64,000 nt of DNA from Lateolabrax maculatus (taxonomy: Eukaryota; Chordata; Actinopteri; Acropomatiformes; Lateolabracidae): the NCBI GenBank assembly GCA_031216445.1, contig CM062217.1, positions 25,165,001-25,229,000 on the forward strand. The letters are read 5' to 3'. The notes below the pieces were generated by a model, which worked only from the letters and a program-made list of their open reading frames with translations, was not told where the DNA came from and did not search any database. The position numbers were made by a program, and so were the translations under genes. Below, piece by piece: positions 25,681 to 37,770 of this stretch; the first letter of the stretch is position 1, and each line of letters opens with the position of its first letter.

Positions 25681-28600
25681 GCATTCACAAGGGGACTGGA
25701 TGGATGGGGGGGATGGGGTGGGGAAGCCACTGTGAGAGTAAACAAGTGGTATTGCTAGGGTGGAGCTGTGGATAGGGGTGGGCTGGGAGACCAACTGGGT
25801 GATCAGGACAGGCTTGTCCACTGTAGTACTAGGTTAGGTTCAGGGAAAGAAGAGGCTGCTGGGTGCACAGAGCATCAGGTAGGGCAGCAGAGTTAAGGGT
25901 GTGGCGCTGAAGCTGGTGGAACGCTGGATGCTTCTCACTATGGTCCCCTAGCCAGGCCACTGGAGGGGATGAAGGAAGAGAACCCACTGGATGGTAAGAT
26001 ATCTTTGTAGCTCTCGCAGGTTTAAGGCCGGTTACCACGGCACCAAGACATGGGCCGAATCATGTCAGATACACTCAATTGTTTGGCCATATAAGTGAAA
26101 GGTGTAAACAGGAATCATGAAAAGGATTTCTAGAACTTTGTGTTTATACGAGCTGGGGTTTCTTTCTGTAGGTTTTTTTTCCAATACTGTTGGCATTATT
26201 ATACCCGGGTTTCAGCACAATACCAAAACAATACTTGTTCTATGGCAATACAACAAAAAAAAAAACATGTTTGTTAAATGATGTCTAAACTCAAGAAGCC
26301 GCACAAGAACTTACGTGATTCCTTCAACCTCAGCATTTTCCTGGTGTACATCCTATTGACCTTCAGCTCCTTTGGCTTTCCACTATGCTCAGTTTGTAAC
26401 CAAGCAAGCTGTGAAACTTTAGCTTCAACCTCCTTCCCTGTTCCACTAAGTGCTTCAATTAGTTAATGTCTGTGTGTTTTGTCAGCTTGAATCTGTGTTT
26501 ATGCTTGGACATGCACTTTGGTCCTCCTCAGAAGTGCCAGAGGCATGGTTGAGGGGAGGGGAGGCTAATTTGGGCAAGGGCCAGGAGGGGGTGGTGGGTA
26601 GCAGCATTGTTAAACTGCAGCCAAAATAGGACTATCAGTTCCACTCAGATAACCCCTAGCTGTCATTGGACCGCGAGCCAAGCCGTGACCCCAGGGCTTG
26701 AACTCTGCGGTCATGTGACCGGGCAGTAAAGTGACCAGTGGTGTGGCTCGGCTCTTGCTGTGGCCAGAGAGGGGCCGGCTGTCGAGGAAAGAGGCTGCAG
26801 AGAGAGAGAGAGAGAGAGAGGCAGAGAAAGAAAAGAGAGTCATGAGGCGACCAGGCCCAGTGGCTGTCCTTTAGCCGTGTCCATGCGTGAATGGGGTCCA
26901 GGCAGACTGGGAGAAGCATTAAATGGATACATGGGAAGGTAAGGAAGACTAACAGAGACAGGCTACCTCTTTCTTTGAATACATCATACTTAAACTTGCC
27001 ATAATTATGTGTGAATGGGAGAGGAGAGCTGAGTGTGATTCAGCAGAGAACAGATTTTGGCTGCATTCTGGTGACTTAATATTTTCTTTCTATACCTTTT
27101 TTTTTTTTGTCTGATTGAGGAGGCTAATTTCTGTCTTATGTGTTAGATAGGTATGTTGCTAATCTGTCAAACATAGCTTCATATCCAACATATTTGTGCA
27201 GATGGATATTTGAGAAACAACTTCTTGAAATTACATTTAATGACTACAGTTAAAAATATTGAAAAAAGCTCAATTAGTTCCAAATATATGCTGCTGTCGA
27301 GACCATGTTTGCAGTTTGAGGTAACAAATGCTACATTGCCTTTACATTTGTGCTACCTTTGATAGGGTTAGTCCTTTTATGTTGATGAGTTGTTAATGAT
27401 TCTCAGGCCAGGCTAATGAGCAGAGATATTCCATCTTTTCACAGCATTGCCTGCAATCGATGCCTTCAAGTGCTTTGTTTATGTGTGTGTTATGACGTAT
27501 CTCTCTGCGGTGGTGAACTGCTCAGTGCGTTTCCATATGTATTGATCTTTGGTATGTGGCGGTGGGTTTGCACGCAGTCAGCAGTGTTGATACGATGGAG
27601 GATCACTCTGCTGGCCAGTCACCCCTAGCCCAAAACTGAGAGTCCTTTCACATACTGTTCATTTTTTTCTCCCCTCTTTCTTCCTTTTCAGCTTTTATGC
27701 TGTTTTGAATTAGGGTGTAGTTGCACACAAAGAGCACTTTTTCAGATGCGTGACTGTTAAGTGGGCGATCTTTCCTTGAACTAGACTGCTTTTAGCTCGT
27801 CGCTCTTTTGTTGCTTCATTTGGCTGTTTATGTGAAATATCTAAAGTGCTAGAATAAAATAACCTTCTTTTGGCAGTTTTCACACTACATCCCACACAGA
27901 GTACCCACCCACCTACCCCACCCCTCCCTCCCTCCCTCCCTCCCCTTGTATTGCAGGAATTTGGAATGTGATCCTTTCGCACTCTTAAGATATAGTCCAC
28001 ATGGCAAAGGAGTGACTCACCAAAGTATCCTGGACTGCTCATCACTGCTGCATGTCCTTTGATAAGCGCTTATCTGGCTGTGTTTATTGATTGTATACAG
28101 TTCACTCCAATCATTTTTGTCGCAATTTGCTAATCCCTGACACAAAATCATCGACACACACGGGAATTTAAAAACAATGAAGGAATTTCTGATGGTACGT
28201 CCTTCATGCGATGTGTTCCTTCAAGGACTTCAGGGTAGCATGAGGAGGAACCATGTTACTGTATTCGTCCCCTCCCCCCCTCATGTTAATCCCCCAGTTT
28301 GCAGCCATATTGGTTGTGCTCAAGCTTCTTCTACTTCTACTGCTATAACTCGCTACATCACCTTCACTCCGCAGGAAGTGCTTCTGTTTGGATATTGTTC
28401 TGTATTGTAGAAAGAATGTATTCATTCAGGGGGAGAAGTGGAAACAAAGCACAAGAGGTAAACAGAGAGAGAAAGGGAGTGCGAGAGGTTGTTTATGTGG
28501 ATGTAGATGCAGGGGGCAGAGGCTGTGTGAAGATCAATAGTAACAGTGGGGGGAGGTCAGGGACTCCTGTGACTCGGTAATGCTGGCCTATAAATAGCCA

Positions 28601-29629
28601 ATGACAGAGGCTGCTCATTCCAACCACACACGCTCCTTTTTCCTAATTTCACTGAAACATATCCATCTCCCCGGCCCCGTCTTTGTCAAACAAAGTCAAT
28701 CATGTTGCAGATCTTTGTCTTTCAAGGGTGTGTTATTTCAACTGCCCTGCACCCTTCCCCCAGCACATACACTCACTCACACAGGATTGAATTTATCTGA
28801 TGTGCTGCAAATAGTAGTTGTTGCTGATTTGTGTGTAAGGAGATGTCTACTAAAGTCGAGGCACAACAACTTCCACATTTTTAATGGTGGACATTTTACA
28901 GTATTTTGGTCCTTCCTGCATGGGAAATAGTTTAGAGTTTATCCTGCTGGCTCTGCGGTCTCTGGTAAGTCCCCCCTCCCGTTAATAAAGGGGAGACTCA
29001 ACATTCATTAACAGCACTTTTATATGAGTGCATATCACAAAGCCTGGGCTGTAAAACTTCACCACATGGTTTATATCAGCGCATGCTGACCCAACATTAA
29101 AAAGGAGCTCAGGGCCAAACCCGGTTTCAGCCGTCTGTTTCAGCAGGGGTTTCATGTTCTGCAAACTTAAGGAAAGAAGGAACCGTGCACGGGCTTAAAC
29201 AGTGATGTCTAACATTCCTCATTTTCTCTTTCTTTATGTTAGTGTGAAAAAGAACATTTCTGGCACAAAATAAACACAAATAACATAAAAAAAATCCTCA
29301 AAAGTGGAACACTGAAGTGATCAAATGTTACTATCTGTATTTTATCCTATTATGATTGTTCATCTGGTTCAACACACCAAACTCCATTTCCATTTTTCAA
29401 ATTTACAGTAAATAACAGAAAAAATGTTCAGTAGCACATGATGATATATCTGTGCTGTTTGACTAAAACCGATGTAGTATTTATTAACTGACTGAGATGT
29501 AAATGAACCGCCTTCAGTAATAATGCCAATTTCAATTGTTTTTTCTGTAGGGAAAACAACAAACCACATTTTCTGCTCAAAAACCTGTTGAAATGAATTA
29601 AACAAAAATATTATTAGTCAGCGAAATAA
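25681..29629. other. Non-coding intron with simple-sequence patches
   Basis: G-rich GGATGGATGGGGGGGATGGG near 25698, a GA tract at 26799-26820, T run near 27099, and (CCCT)n at about 27918-27946. No gene. Confidence 0.4.
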
Positions 29630-29910
29630 TAGGGGCTGGGTATTAAACCTTGATACTTCTTTGGTATTGACCTTAATGTGTCCATAACAGTAAAAATCAA
29701 AAACAAAATACTGAATCTGGTATTGAAAGTCTGGTCAAATTTATTATCTTTTTTACTTATTCTTTGATCAGATTATTCCTGATATAAATTTAAAAATTTC
29801 TGGCAGTTTTAGACTACTTTATTTATAACATTGAACATTTCCGAACTTTTGCTTCGTCTGTTACATAAAAAAGAGTTTTAAAGGAAATCTGTCAAAGTAA
29901 GGTATTGAAG
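29630..29910 (+). repeat. Interspersed repeat copy (GGGGCTGGGTATT family)
   Basis: Begins AGGGGCTGGGTATTAAACC and contains TTATTCTTTGATCAGATTAT, matching the reverse complement of 24060-24310. A third fragment may lie at 26180-26255 (AATACC...AATACTTGTTC). Confidence 0.6.
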
Positions 29911-32900
29911 AAAGGCATTAGCCGTGAAGACTGATGTCTTCATTAGCATCAGTATCATATATTTTATACCAAGTCATAGCAATATTATGGGCTGTGATTA
30001 AAAACAGCTTATAAAGAATAAAACACATGCCCTTCGTTCTAAATGGTTGAATGTAAGAATACTTCTCTACATGCACACATAAACTCGTATTTGGAAAAAA
30101 AAAAAAAAATTTAAATGATCTTTTCAGATGCATACAAAGCTGAGACAGTGAGCCAGACCACTACAGTCGAAGCCTTTTCCCACTTTGTTTAACAAAGTAT
30201 CATCACATGTGGCTCACATTAGCATAACATTAATATGTAGCCTATCTTTACTGTGGTATTACTCAATGCTAATGATTCAGCCTCTAAGCCTGGGTGAATA
30301 TTATCAAGACAGCAATGTCAACAGGTCACCATTGTCTCGTGGATGAGCCCAATCTGCAACTGCATGCCGTAACTTTAAAGATTAGCATCACAGTGTGGAC
30401 TGCCAGGAACGCTGGATCTAAGTCATAGAGGGTCTTCACATGCCTTTAACCTCTGTTAAATGTGTGTCCATGTATATAGCAGTCATAGTCTTGGGCGGGG
30501 AGGGGGGGTGCACCCCTCCTTCACCCCCAGGTAGGAGAGATAAGTTTCAGAGGAGAAGAAGAGATACAAGGAGGGGGAAGAGGAAAGGCTGAGAGAAAAG
30601 TAGGGAGGGAGGTTGCCAGCAGCGGAAAAGTACAGCAAATTCCTCCAACCCCCGCTCCCTGTCTCAGCTGGGCACGATTGTGATGGAAAGCCTGAGACAA
30701 AACCTGAAGAGAAAACCCCTTCTGCAGCAGGCCTTGTTGCTCTGTCAGCCACTCAAAGGGCTGCTTTACACCACACACCAGCCTTTGTGCGTGCAGGGAC
30801 TGGACAATAGGGAGATTTGGCCACGATACATCTCTGTTCTCAGATTGACGCAACATCACAGAGCGTCAAAAAGATGGGGAAACCTGGGCACTGCTTAAAC
30901 TGGCACCCTCCCCAACAGGCATTTTGCTCTTGTACATTCAATCCCCTCTCCCTCTGTGTGAGATGGAAAGAATGTTCCTTATAGTTCCACATGACAAGTG
31001 ATGCACATCTCACTCAATCAGCTGGGTTGCAGTGAACATTTGCTGGGACATATTGGGAGCAGTGGGATACGAGAACGCTGTTTGTCTTTGCCATCGACAC
31101 AGGCTTAAAATGCTCCGCTTGCATTTCCTGGTTTGCGTAAAAGTTTGGAATGAAACCCAGGCTGACCCCTGGGAAACAATGCAAACCTTTAATGGGCCTT
31201 GGGGTGGGGTGGGGTTGGGGGGGGGGGGTGGTGGAAGGATGACACAGAGCATCGGGGGTTCCTGCCCCCCGAGGTAGAGAGAGAAATAGAGGGTGGAGTT
31301 CAAGATGAGGCATTTCTTTTAGAACTCCGTTTTATGACCTTTTTTTTATTGTATTATAATATTTATTCATTTGCTAATCATTAATCATTTGTCTCAACAA
31401 AAACTTGTGGTAAATGAGAAATACTACACCAAAATCTCAATGAAGATTCTTCCTTAATTATGGGAACATTGTTCCAGATGCAACCATTTAACAAATGTAA
31501 CATAATTTAGCAACAATCTCAATTTTAAAAAAGTTAACTTAAATTCTCTACAAATCAACCATACATGCTTACAGACTTCACTAGCATGCAGGCCATATAA
31601 GCAAGATCTATTATATGTTATTTGTAATCCATATACCTTGCTAAAATAATGAACACATTAAAGGTGTATTTCTACAATTTAGTCTGGCATTTCTATGAAG
31701 TTGGAGGGTTTATAGAGAGCAGATTAAAAAAAAGGGTGACACTGGATGCAGTAGAGGCTAATATATCCTGACTTTTAGTCCCTGGGTGAAGCTCCAGAGG
31801 TACTGGATCCTACATTTCCTGTAATACAACTGTTCGCATATTTTGTTAGACCCACCCTGTCTGGTCATCACCCACGTCTTTCAAACTCCACTCTCCCGGT
31901 TTGTAACGCAGCCTGTCTGTTACAGCTGAGATAAACCCTGATGATTTCATCATTGTGTGTAAAATTGGTGGAATTCCCCTTTAAAGCCTCTGCTGACTTT
32001 ATCTATCAGTTAAAGTAATGTCTGTTGTACTGGTTATCCTCAGTTGGTATCTGAAGGTATAGGCCCACTGTAGTTTGTAATTGCTGTAGTACAACTCCAA
32101 GCAACCTCTGAGATACATATCTGTCAATTATTATTTTTTATAGTAGATCAAATATATAATAATCTAATAAAATGCAGATAGTTTTTGGTTTTCAGATGTC
32201 TGTGTCTAAGATTTCTACATCCACTTTCAATACAACAGAGGTGAATTTCATTTACAGTGCCCATTATGTAAAACAGTTGAGCAGTTTTCAGCAATTTTAA
32301 AAGGTTTTACATTATTTAGTAATGTGAGCACCACAAATGAAATTCCATACTTTTCCATTGAATTGGTGTGGAGGCAGAAATCTTAGTGATATCTCCAAAC
32401 TTGCCAGCAGGGATACATTTTATTATTTTAGGTAAGTCATTTGGGTGAACTGACCCTTTAAAAAGGTTGTACAAGATGTCAGTGTACATTTTGGCTCTCA
32501 CTTAAATCCTACTTTTACTTTCGATGGCACATTTTCCTCTATCCATTTTTTTTTTTGGCTCTGTCACTGCATCAAATCCAGACCTAATGTCACATATTAC
32601 AAACTTTACCAGAGCGCCGCAGACTCGGGGGGGGGGGGGGTCAAACACGCTGCAGACAGAGCCTACAAAGTGACATCCCGAGTAAATGTCATGAATATTT
32701 AACTGTCATCTACAGGCAGGAGGAGGAGGAGTCATAGGACGTGACAATCTGAGATCAAGTGTGTGAAGGTGTGAATCAGCCTGTTTATATGGTGGCCATG
32801 CCCTTGAAAGACAGGGTGATAGATTTGGCAAATAAGCCTCAGTGGAAGCAACTAATAGCCATTGTGTTTTTACCTCATTGAAGGAAGTCAGGCGTTTCAC

Positions 32901-34000
32901 ATAGGGTGGCCAGTGAAATATATGGTTTTAATGTGTTCTCGGAATGAGCACATGGGCAGACAAATGGCTGGTTGAGGAGGTGACTGTCATTTATTTGATC
33001 TTCCTCATGTTTTATGATGCCGGGGGTCCGTCATATGGCACAATGCTAAGCTCTACTTACAGTAGCATCGGGCCTAAGGGTTGAGGCGATCACTTTACAG
33101 AGCAGGCAGTAGTTTTCAGCTACAAGTGTTTTGCTGTACGAGGTGGACTGTGAGAAGTTTGTTGGGTCTTTCTTCTCTGGCTTAATGGAGGTGTCGCTCT
33201 GCTTTATTCTGAAGCTTAAGCAGCTGAAAAGCTCTTTACTGTAGCTGAATCTGTGCTGAACTGCCCCTCAACTCACACTTGAGAATACTCCGTCACCCAG
33301 CGTGGAGTTCATTTGAGCTAGCATGGAGGAAACTCTTGAAAATGAATACATAGGAGGCCCGATATATGTAGTTTGTAACAGTTTATTATTGTGTGACAAT
33401 TTGCATTAAATTCAACCCTTTACCACCCACTGTTCTGCCCATGGGACATGAACACTGTGCTCAAAACATTAAAATCAACAATCTGGAGATAAATGGTTTT
33501 TACAGGACATCTCTGAATCCCTAATGGCTAACCCACACATTACCTGTGATCTTGTGCCCCCTTCAGGAAGTTAATTCTTTAGTTTCACGTACTGTATCAT
33601 TTACAGAGCATAAGTACAGCTAGTTGATTAATCTATCAATAAGCCATTATTCTGATGATGCTATTACTATTTTTATTCTGATTATATCATCATAAGTAAT
33701 TTATTTAGACAAAGATACCAAACATTGCCAGTTTCCGCTTCTCAAATGTGAGGATGTCCTGCTGTTCTTTGACTTCCATGATAGTAAAATGTCATTTTTT
33801 TTTAGACCAAATAAACTGCTAGTTAATAAAGAATGAAAATAATCATTAGTTGTAGCCCTAGTTAGTTAGTCTCTATTCTTACTTTTTGATGATCTGGTCC
33901 TACCTCGTGCTCGTGAAGAAATTATACGATTTTAAAAAAGAGCCAACAACAGCGATGATATTTCTCTGACTGGTAGGGCCTCCTCTTGGAGTCGTCTTAA
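29911..34000. other. Non-coding intron
   Basis: No gene. Contains an A run (30097-30109), a purine-rich stretch (about 30485-30620), G runs at about 31200-31230 and a 14-base G run at 32627-32640. The remainder is AT-rich. Confidence 0.4.
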
Positions 34001-34340
34001 CCTCTGTGCTGTAAGGAGTTAATCACCAAAATGGTTAAATTCTAATCCCAGGATGGGCTCACCGTGTGGCGCCCCATTGTCTCTGTACAGTATGACTGCC
34101 CCTGCAGTCTTCTGCAGGCAGCAAATTTAAACCTCGCACCATTTAAATGGTAATCTATCTCTGGGTTTTAGAAGTCCTCTTTTCACCATTCATTATCTGG
34201 GAGAAGCTTTATGCCATGTGCCCCCCCACCTCCTTCTAATTACCTTTAGTACATGAACCCTGCAGTCTGCTATGAAAACCCCCTCTCTCGGGGAGGTTAA
34301 GCTGTCAGCCTCTGTGGAGCTGGCCCTTTAAATTATATAC
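34000..34340. promoter_or_regulatory. Candidate conserved intronic element (texture only)
   Basis: High-complexity stretch 3.2 kb before the DNA-binding exon. It has CCATTTAAATGG (palindrome, 34139-34150), TTCTAATTACC and balanced composition. A regulatory role is only inferred. Confidence 0.25.
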
Positions 34341-34514
34341 ACACACAAAAAAGCTTAATCCTGCTCATTTAAATATTAAAGATGATGTTACTTTGGTCTG
34401 TTTATTGTCAAAACATTGCGCCTTTTAATCAGTGATGGGTGAGTAGGTCAACCATTTACAACAGCCACAATATCACGTTTCCACCAGTCATGTCCCCTGA
34501 GGTTAACAGTATCA

Positions 34515-34516
<2 letters not shown>

Positions 34517-34556
<40 letters not shown>
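34517..34556. repeat. (TG)n microsatellite
   Basis: 40 bases of uninterrupted TG. Confidence 0.95.
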
Positions 34557-34557
<1 letters not shown>

Positions 34558-35396
34558 TACTCTTCAGCTGCTTCATCTACACCCCTGTACAGATTCAAGA
34601 GTCACATTCTTTAACATTAACCTTGTTTTTTTTTTTGTGTGTGGGACATGGATGGTACAATACATGAATGTAGCATCTCTGACATCAGCCACAGGCTTCC
34701 CAAGGGTTTAAAATATGACAATATACAAACAATTTGAATAATTGTAGTCCAGGTTCATCTCCTGGCTCAGCAGGCAGCAGGTAACCTGCTGGACAGCAGC
34801 CTCAGACCTTTTAGGTCTACTTCATTCTCTCTTTGTGACTATGCATGTGCAAGCTCCTTCTGAAAGCACACACGCTGCTGTCCGCATACAGTCTTGTGTT
34901 TCTTCAGCAGAACATTACAGGTGTTTACATCAGCCAACAAGCAGTGGACCTGCTCCCTCCTCAGCCTGTGATCAGACACCTACAGGATGCTTTTATCTCC
35001 TGCTCAAACATAGAAACAGAAGGCTGGGGCTGTCAGTGCACTCAAGAACAGAAGAATCAAGGGCTCATGATTCTAGTTGCTATGCAACAAAACATTTAAT
35101 TTGGTTGGTTAAATGGTTTAAAAGCTATGTAGTAAGAGTTATTCGCCTGTTCACCTGGAGTAACAAAGGGGGTAATGTTGAAATTGAAAAGGGACTGTTG
35201 ATTGGGACTGGTGATTGCTGGGCCGACTGTTGAAGGGGGATGAGGAGTCTGCTTGAAATTGTCTTCATGGGGGGGGGGGGGACAGAGCCATTTAAGGCCT
35301 TTCTCATTGTCACTGACCATTGATGGCACCCAAACTGGACACAACCCAAAACACCTGGTGATGCAACCAAACCACAGAAAATAACTGACCCCCTTA

Positions 35397-35399
<3 letters not shown>

Positions 35400-35433
<34 letters not shown>

Positions 35434-35482
35434 TATATATGTGTGTGTGTGTATATATATGTATGTATATATATATATATTA
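35400..35482. repeat. Compound (GT)n-(TA)n microsatellite
   Basis: GT tract followed by alternating TATATAT and GTGTGTG blocks. Confidence 0.9.
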
Positions 35483-37480
35483 TTTTTTTCTGCTTTCCTA
35501 TCTGGTGAATCATCTCATGACCTTTCAGACTTATCTCGCAATGCCTTGCAGGAGTCCCGACTGACGTAGAAAGAATATATAAAAAGCAAAAAGCACTCAT
35601 GATGGAAAGTTTAAAAAAGCATTATAATCAAAGCAGCAGAACCAGAGATACATTTTTATTCGAAAAATTCTTTTTCCACTTAAAAACAAGCAAGGTGCCT
35701 ACATTTCCCACAATACAACTTGACCACCAACATTGTTGCCAAACATTGTTAGGGGTTTATTGATTAATAGCTTTGGTTCCATTTTTCAATACTTTTTCTC
35801 TTACTTCTTCTTTCTTCTTCCAGCTCCCCCCACCAATGACCAACAGACATGAAAACAAAATCTTGCTCACTGATCACCTCACAAAGGGCTGGGGTGGCTG
35901 TTGCTGATACAGATAGTTTTTTTTGCTAGACATCAGCAGTTACTCTGAGCTTTTTTTTTATTTTAAAACATTACAAATCCTCAGGGGTTTCCTCAGGACT
36001 TCTCTCCATATTTAGGTGTACAAACCTTGAAAAGAAGGTTGTGGACCACCACTGAACTCCCCAGTGACACACACACACACACACACACACCAAGTAGCAC
36101 CCACCACCATATCAGACACATCAACATGTTGTATCAGTCTAACCTCTATCTGATCCTGATTGGTTGATCCCAGTCGAGCTTTGATACAGATCAGCAGCAG
36201 GCCGCATTCCTGCTGCAAGCCAGGCTTTGCACAGCAAGGCTATTCTCTGTAACCATGGAGTCCACCCATCTGCTATCTGCGACTGGGGGGGGGGGTTGTA
36301 GTGTAGGGCTGCTTGTTCTGTGTGTGCGCGTGCGTGCATGAGATACAGCTTAACACCACGGACAGCAGAGAATGCGCTCCGACTTAATTCTCAGCTTCCC
36401 CTGTGAGTTTGATTATGTGCGTTATGTGGCCTGGAGGTAGATGGGGGATTAAAAGAAGATTTTCAACAGCTTTCTCAGATTGCTTTCTACAGTTTGAGAG
36501 CACCTTCGTTATTAGTAAAGCAGCTTCACGAGGAAGGCCCTCAGTAGGATCCGCTTCACTTTGATCCTGTCCTCACCTTGCCACATACGATGCCCTCCCA
36601 TAACTCCAGAATCATTTCAAATCTGTGCGTGAAACTGTGGCCCATTCCTTCTCTCTTCATCTTAATGTCCCATTCTTTTATAGTCAGCAAGATTGCCAGC
36701 TTTTATAAACCCTACTACTATTTTTAATGTACTTTGTTTAGGACATCCTGTTCCACACGACTTCCTTGCTGCGAGCCCCCACCTCCTCCTGCCCCGAGCC
36801 CCTAAATATCCCCTCACATGTGTTCCAAATTACTGTGCTCGCTTATTTCTGTCCTAACTAACCTTTCCCAGTTTAGAGTGATCAGCAAAAAGCATGTGGG
36901 CTCTTTCAGGAAACTAGGTAAATGACTGAAAGAGCACCTGTTGTGGAACATCCAGGCAAAGAGAGGCTGTATGGACCTGGTTGGAAAATTTGCCACAAAT
37001 TGGAAGAACAATTTACAAGATGACAAGGATATTGTAGGTGCTGGCTGGATAGATCCAAATTTATACACTCTGAACTGTATGTCACAAATTGATTGAGCAA
37101 AAACGTTTTACACAGAGTGAAAGGTCTCAGAGGTCTTCTTAGGAAGAGGTCTCTTCATGCGATACTGCCGTTGTTAGGAGGAGAGAAAGGAGAGACTGTA
37201 AACAAATCAGTCGTGTCGTTTTAGTTCGCTGGCCTTCATCAGAGCTGCTGAATAAAACATACACAAGACGTCTCGGCGCCCCGTCCTGCTGCCTGTTACA
37301 CCTCCACTTTCACATATTGAGAGTTAGAGCTTAAGAATCCTTTGGATTAGCCAGCGGCTGTTTAGTGCTTAAGCCCCAACCGCCCCTATGATCTCAATTA
37401 AAAACTTGTGCCTTCAGCTAGGTTTTTGCACCCACTATTTCTTCTTTTTTTTCACTGTGTGGATGGATTAGTGTAAGTAA
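35483..37480. other. 3' end of the long nr6a1 intron
   Basis: No gene. Contains a (CA)n tract at 36066-36090 and a run of G at about 36286-36295. Confidence 0.4.
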
Positions 37481-37539
37481 GTGGGTGGAAACGGTTCTAA
37501 ATGCATCCCTTTTCTGTAATTTTTTCTGTCCTCCTGCAG

Positions 37540-37770
37540 ATGATCCAGCTGACCAGCGTACTTGCCTTATCTGTGGAGATCGCGCCACAGGCCTGCACTA
37601 TGGCATCATCTCCTGCGAGGGCTGCAAGGGCTTCTTCAAGCGCAGCATCTGCAACAAGCGTGTGTACCGCTGCAGCCGCGACAAGAACTGCGAGATGTCG
37701 CGCAAGCAGCGCAACCGCTGCCAGTACTGCCGCCTGCTCAAGTGTCTGCAGATGGGGATGAACCGCAAAG
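37540..37770 (+). CDS. nr6a1: nr6a1 DNA-binding-domain exon (both zinc fingers)
   Basis: Follows the acceptor CTCCTGCAG and ends AAAG|GTATAT. It encodes both C4 zinc modules: Cys 9, 12, 26 and 29, then Cys 45, 51, 61 and 64 (residue 1 is the split Asp). The P-box is CEGCKG, the class recognising AGGTCA-type half-sites. The recognition helix continues as FFKRSICNKRVYRC, characteristic of GCNF. The exon has phase 1 at both ends (one base carried in, one base left over). Third codon positions are mostly G or C, so unrelated frames are also open here; these are shadows. One residue to note is Glu52, directly after a zinc-binding Cys. Confidence 0.98.

Noticed and set aside
1..37539. mir-181a/b cluster, which in mammals lies antisense within an NR6A1 intron
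   Set aside because: Reading for the reverse complement of the mature sequences (…CGACAGC…TGAATGTT) found only unrelated TGAATGTT hits; it may lie further upstream or with the other paralogue.
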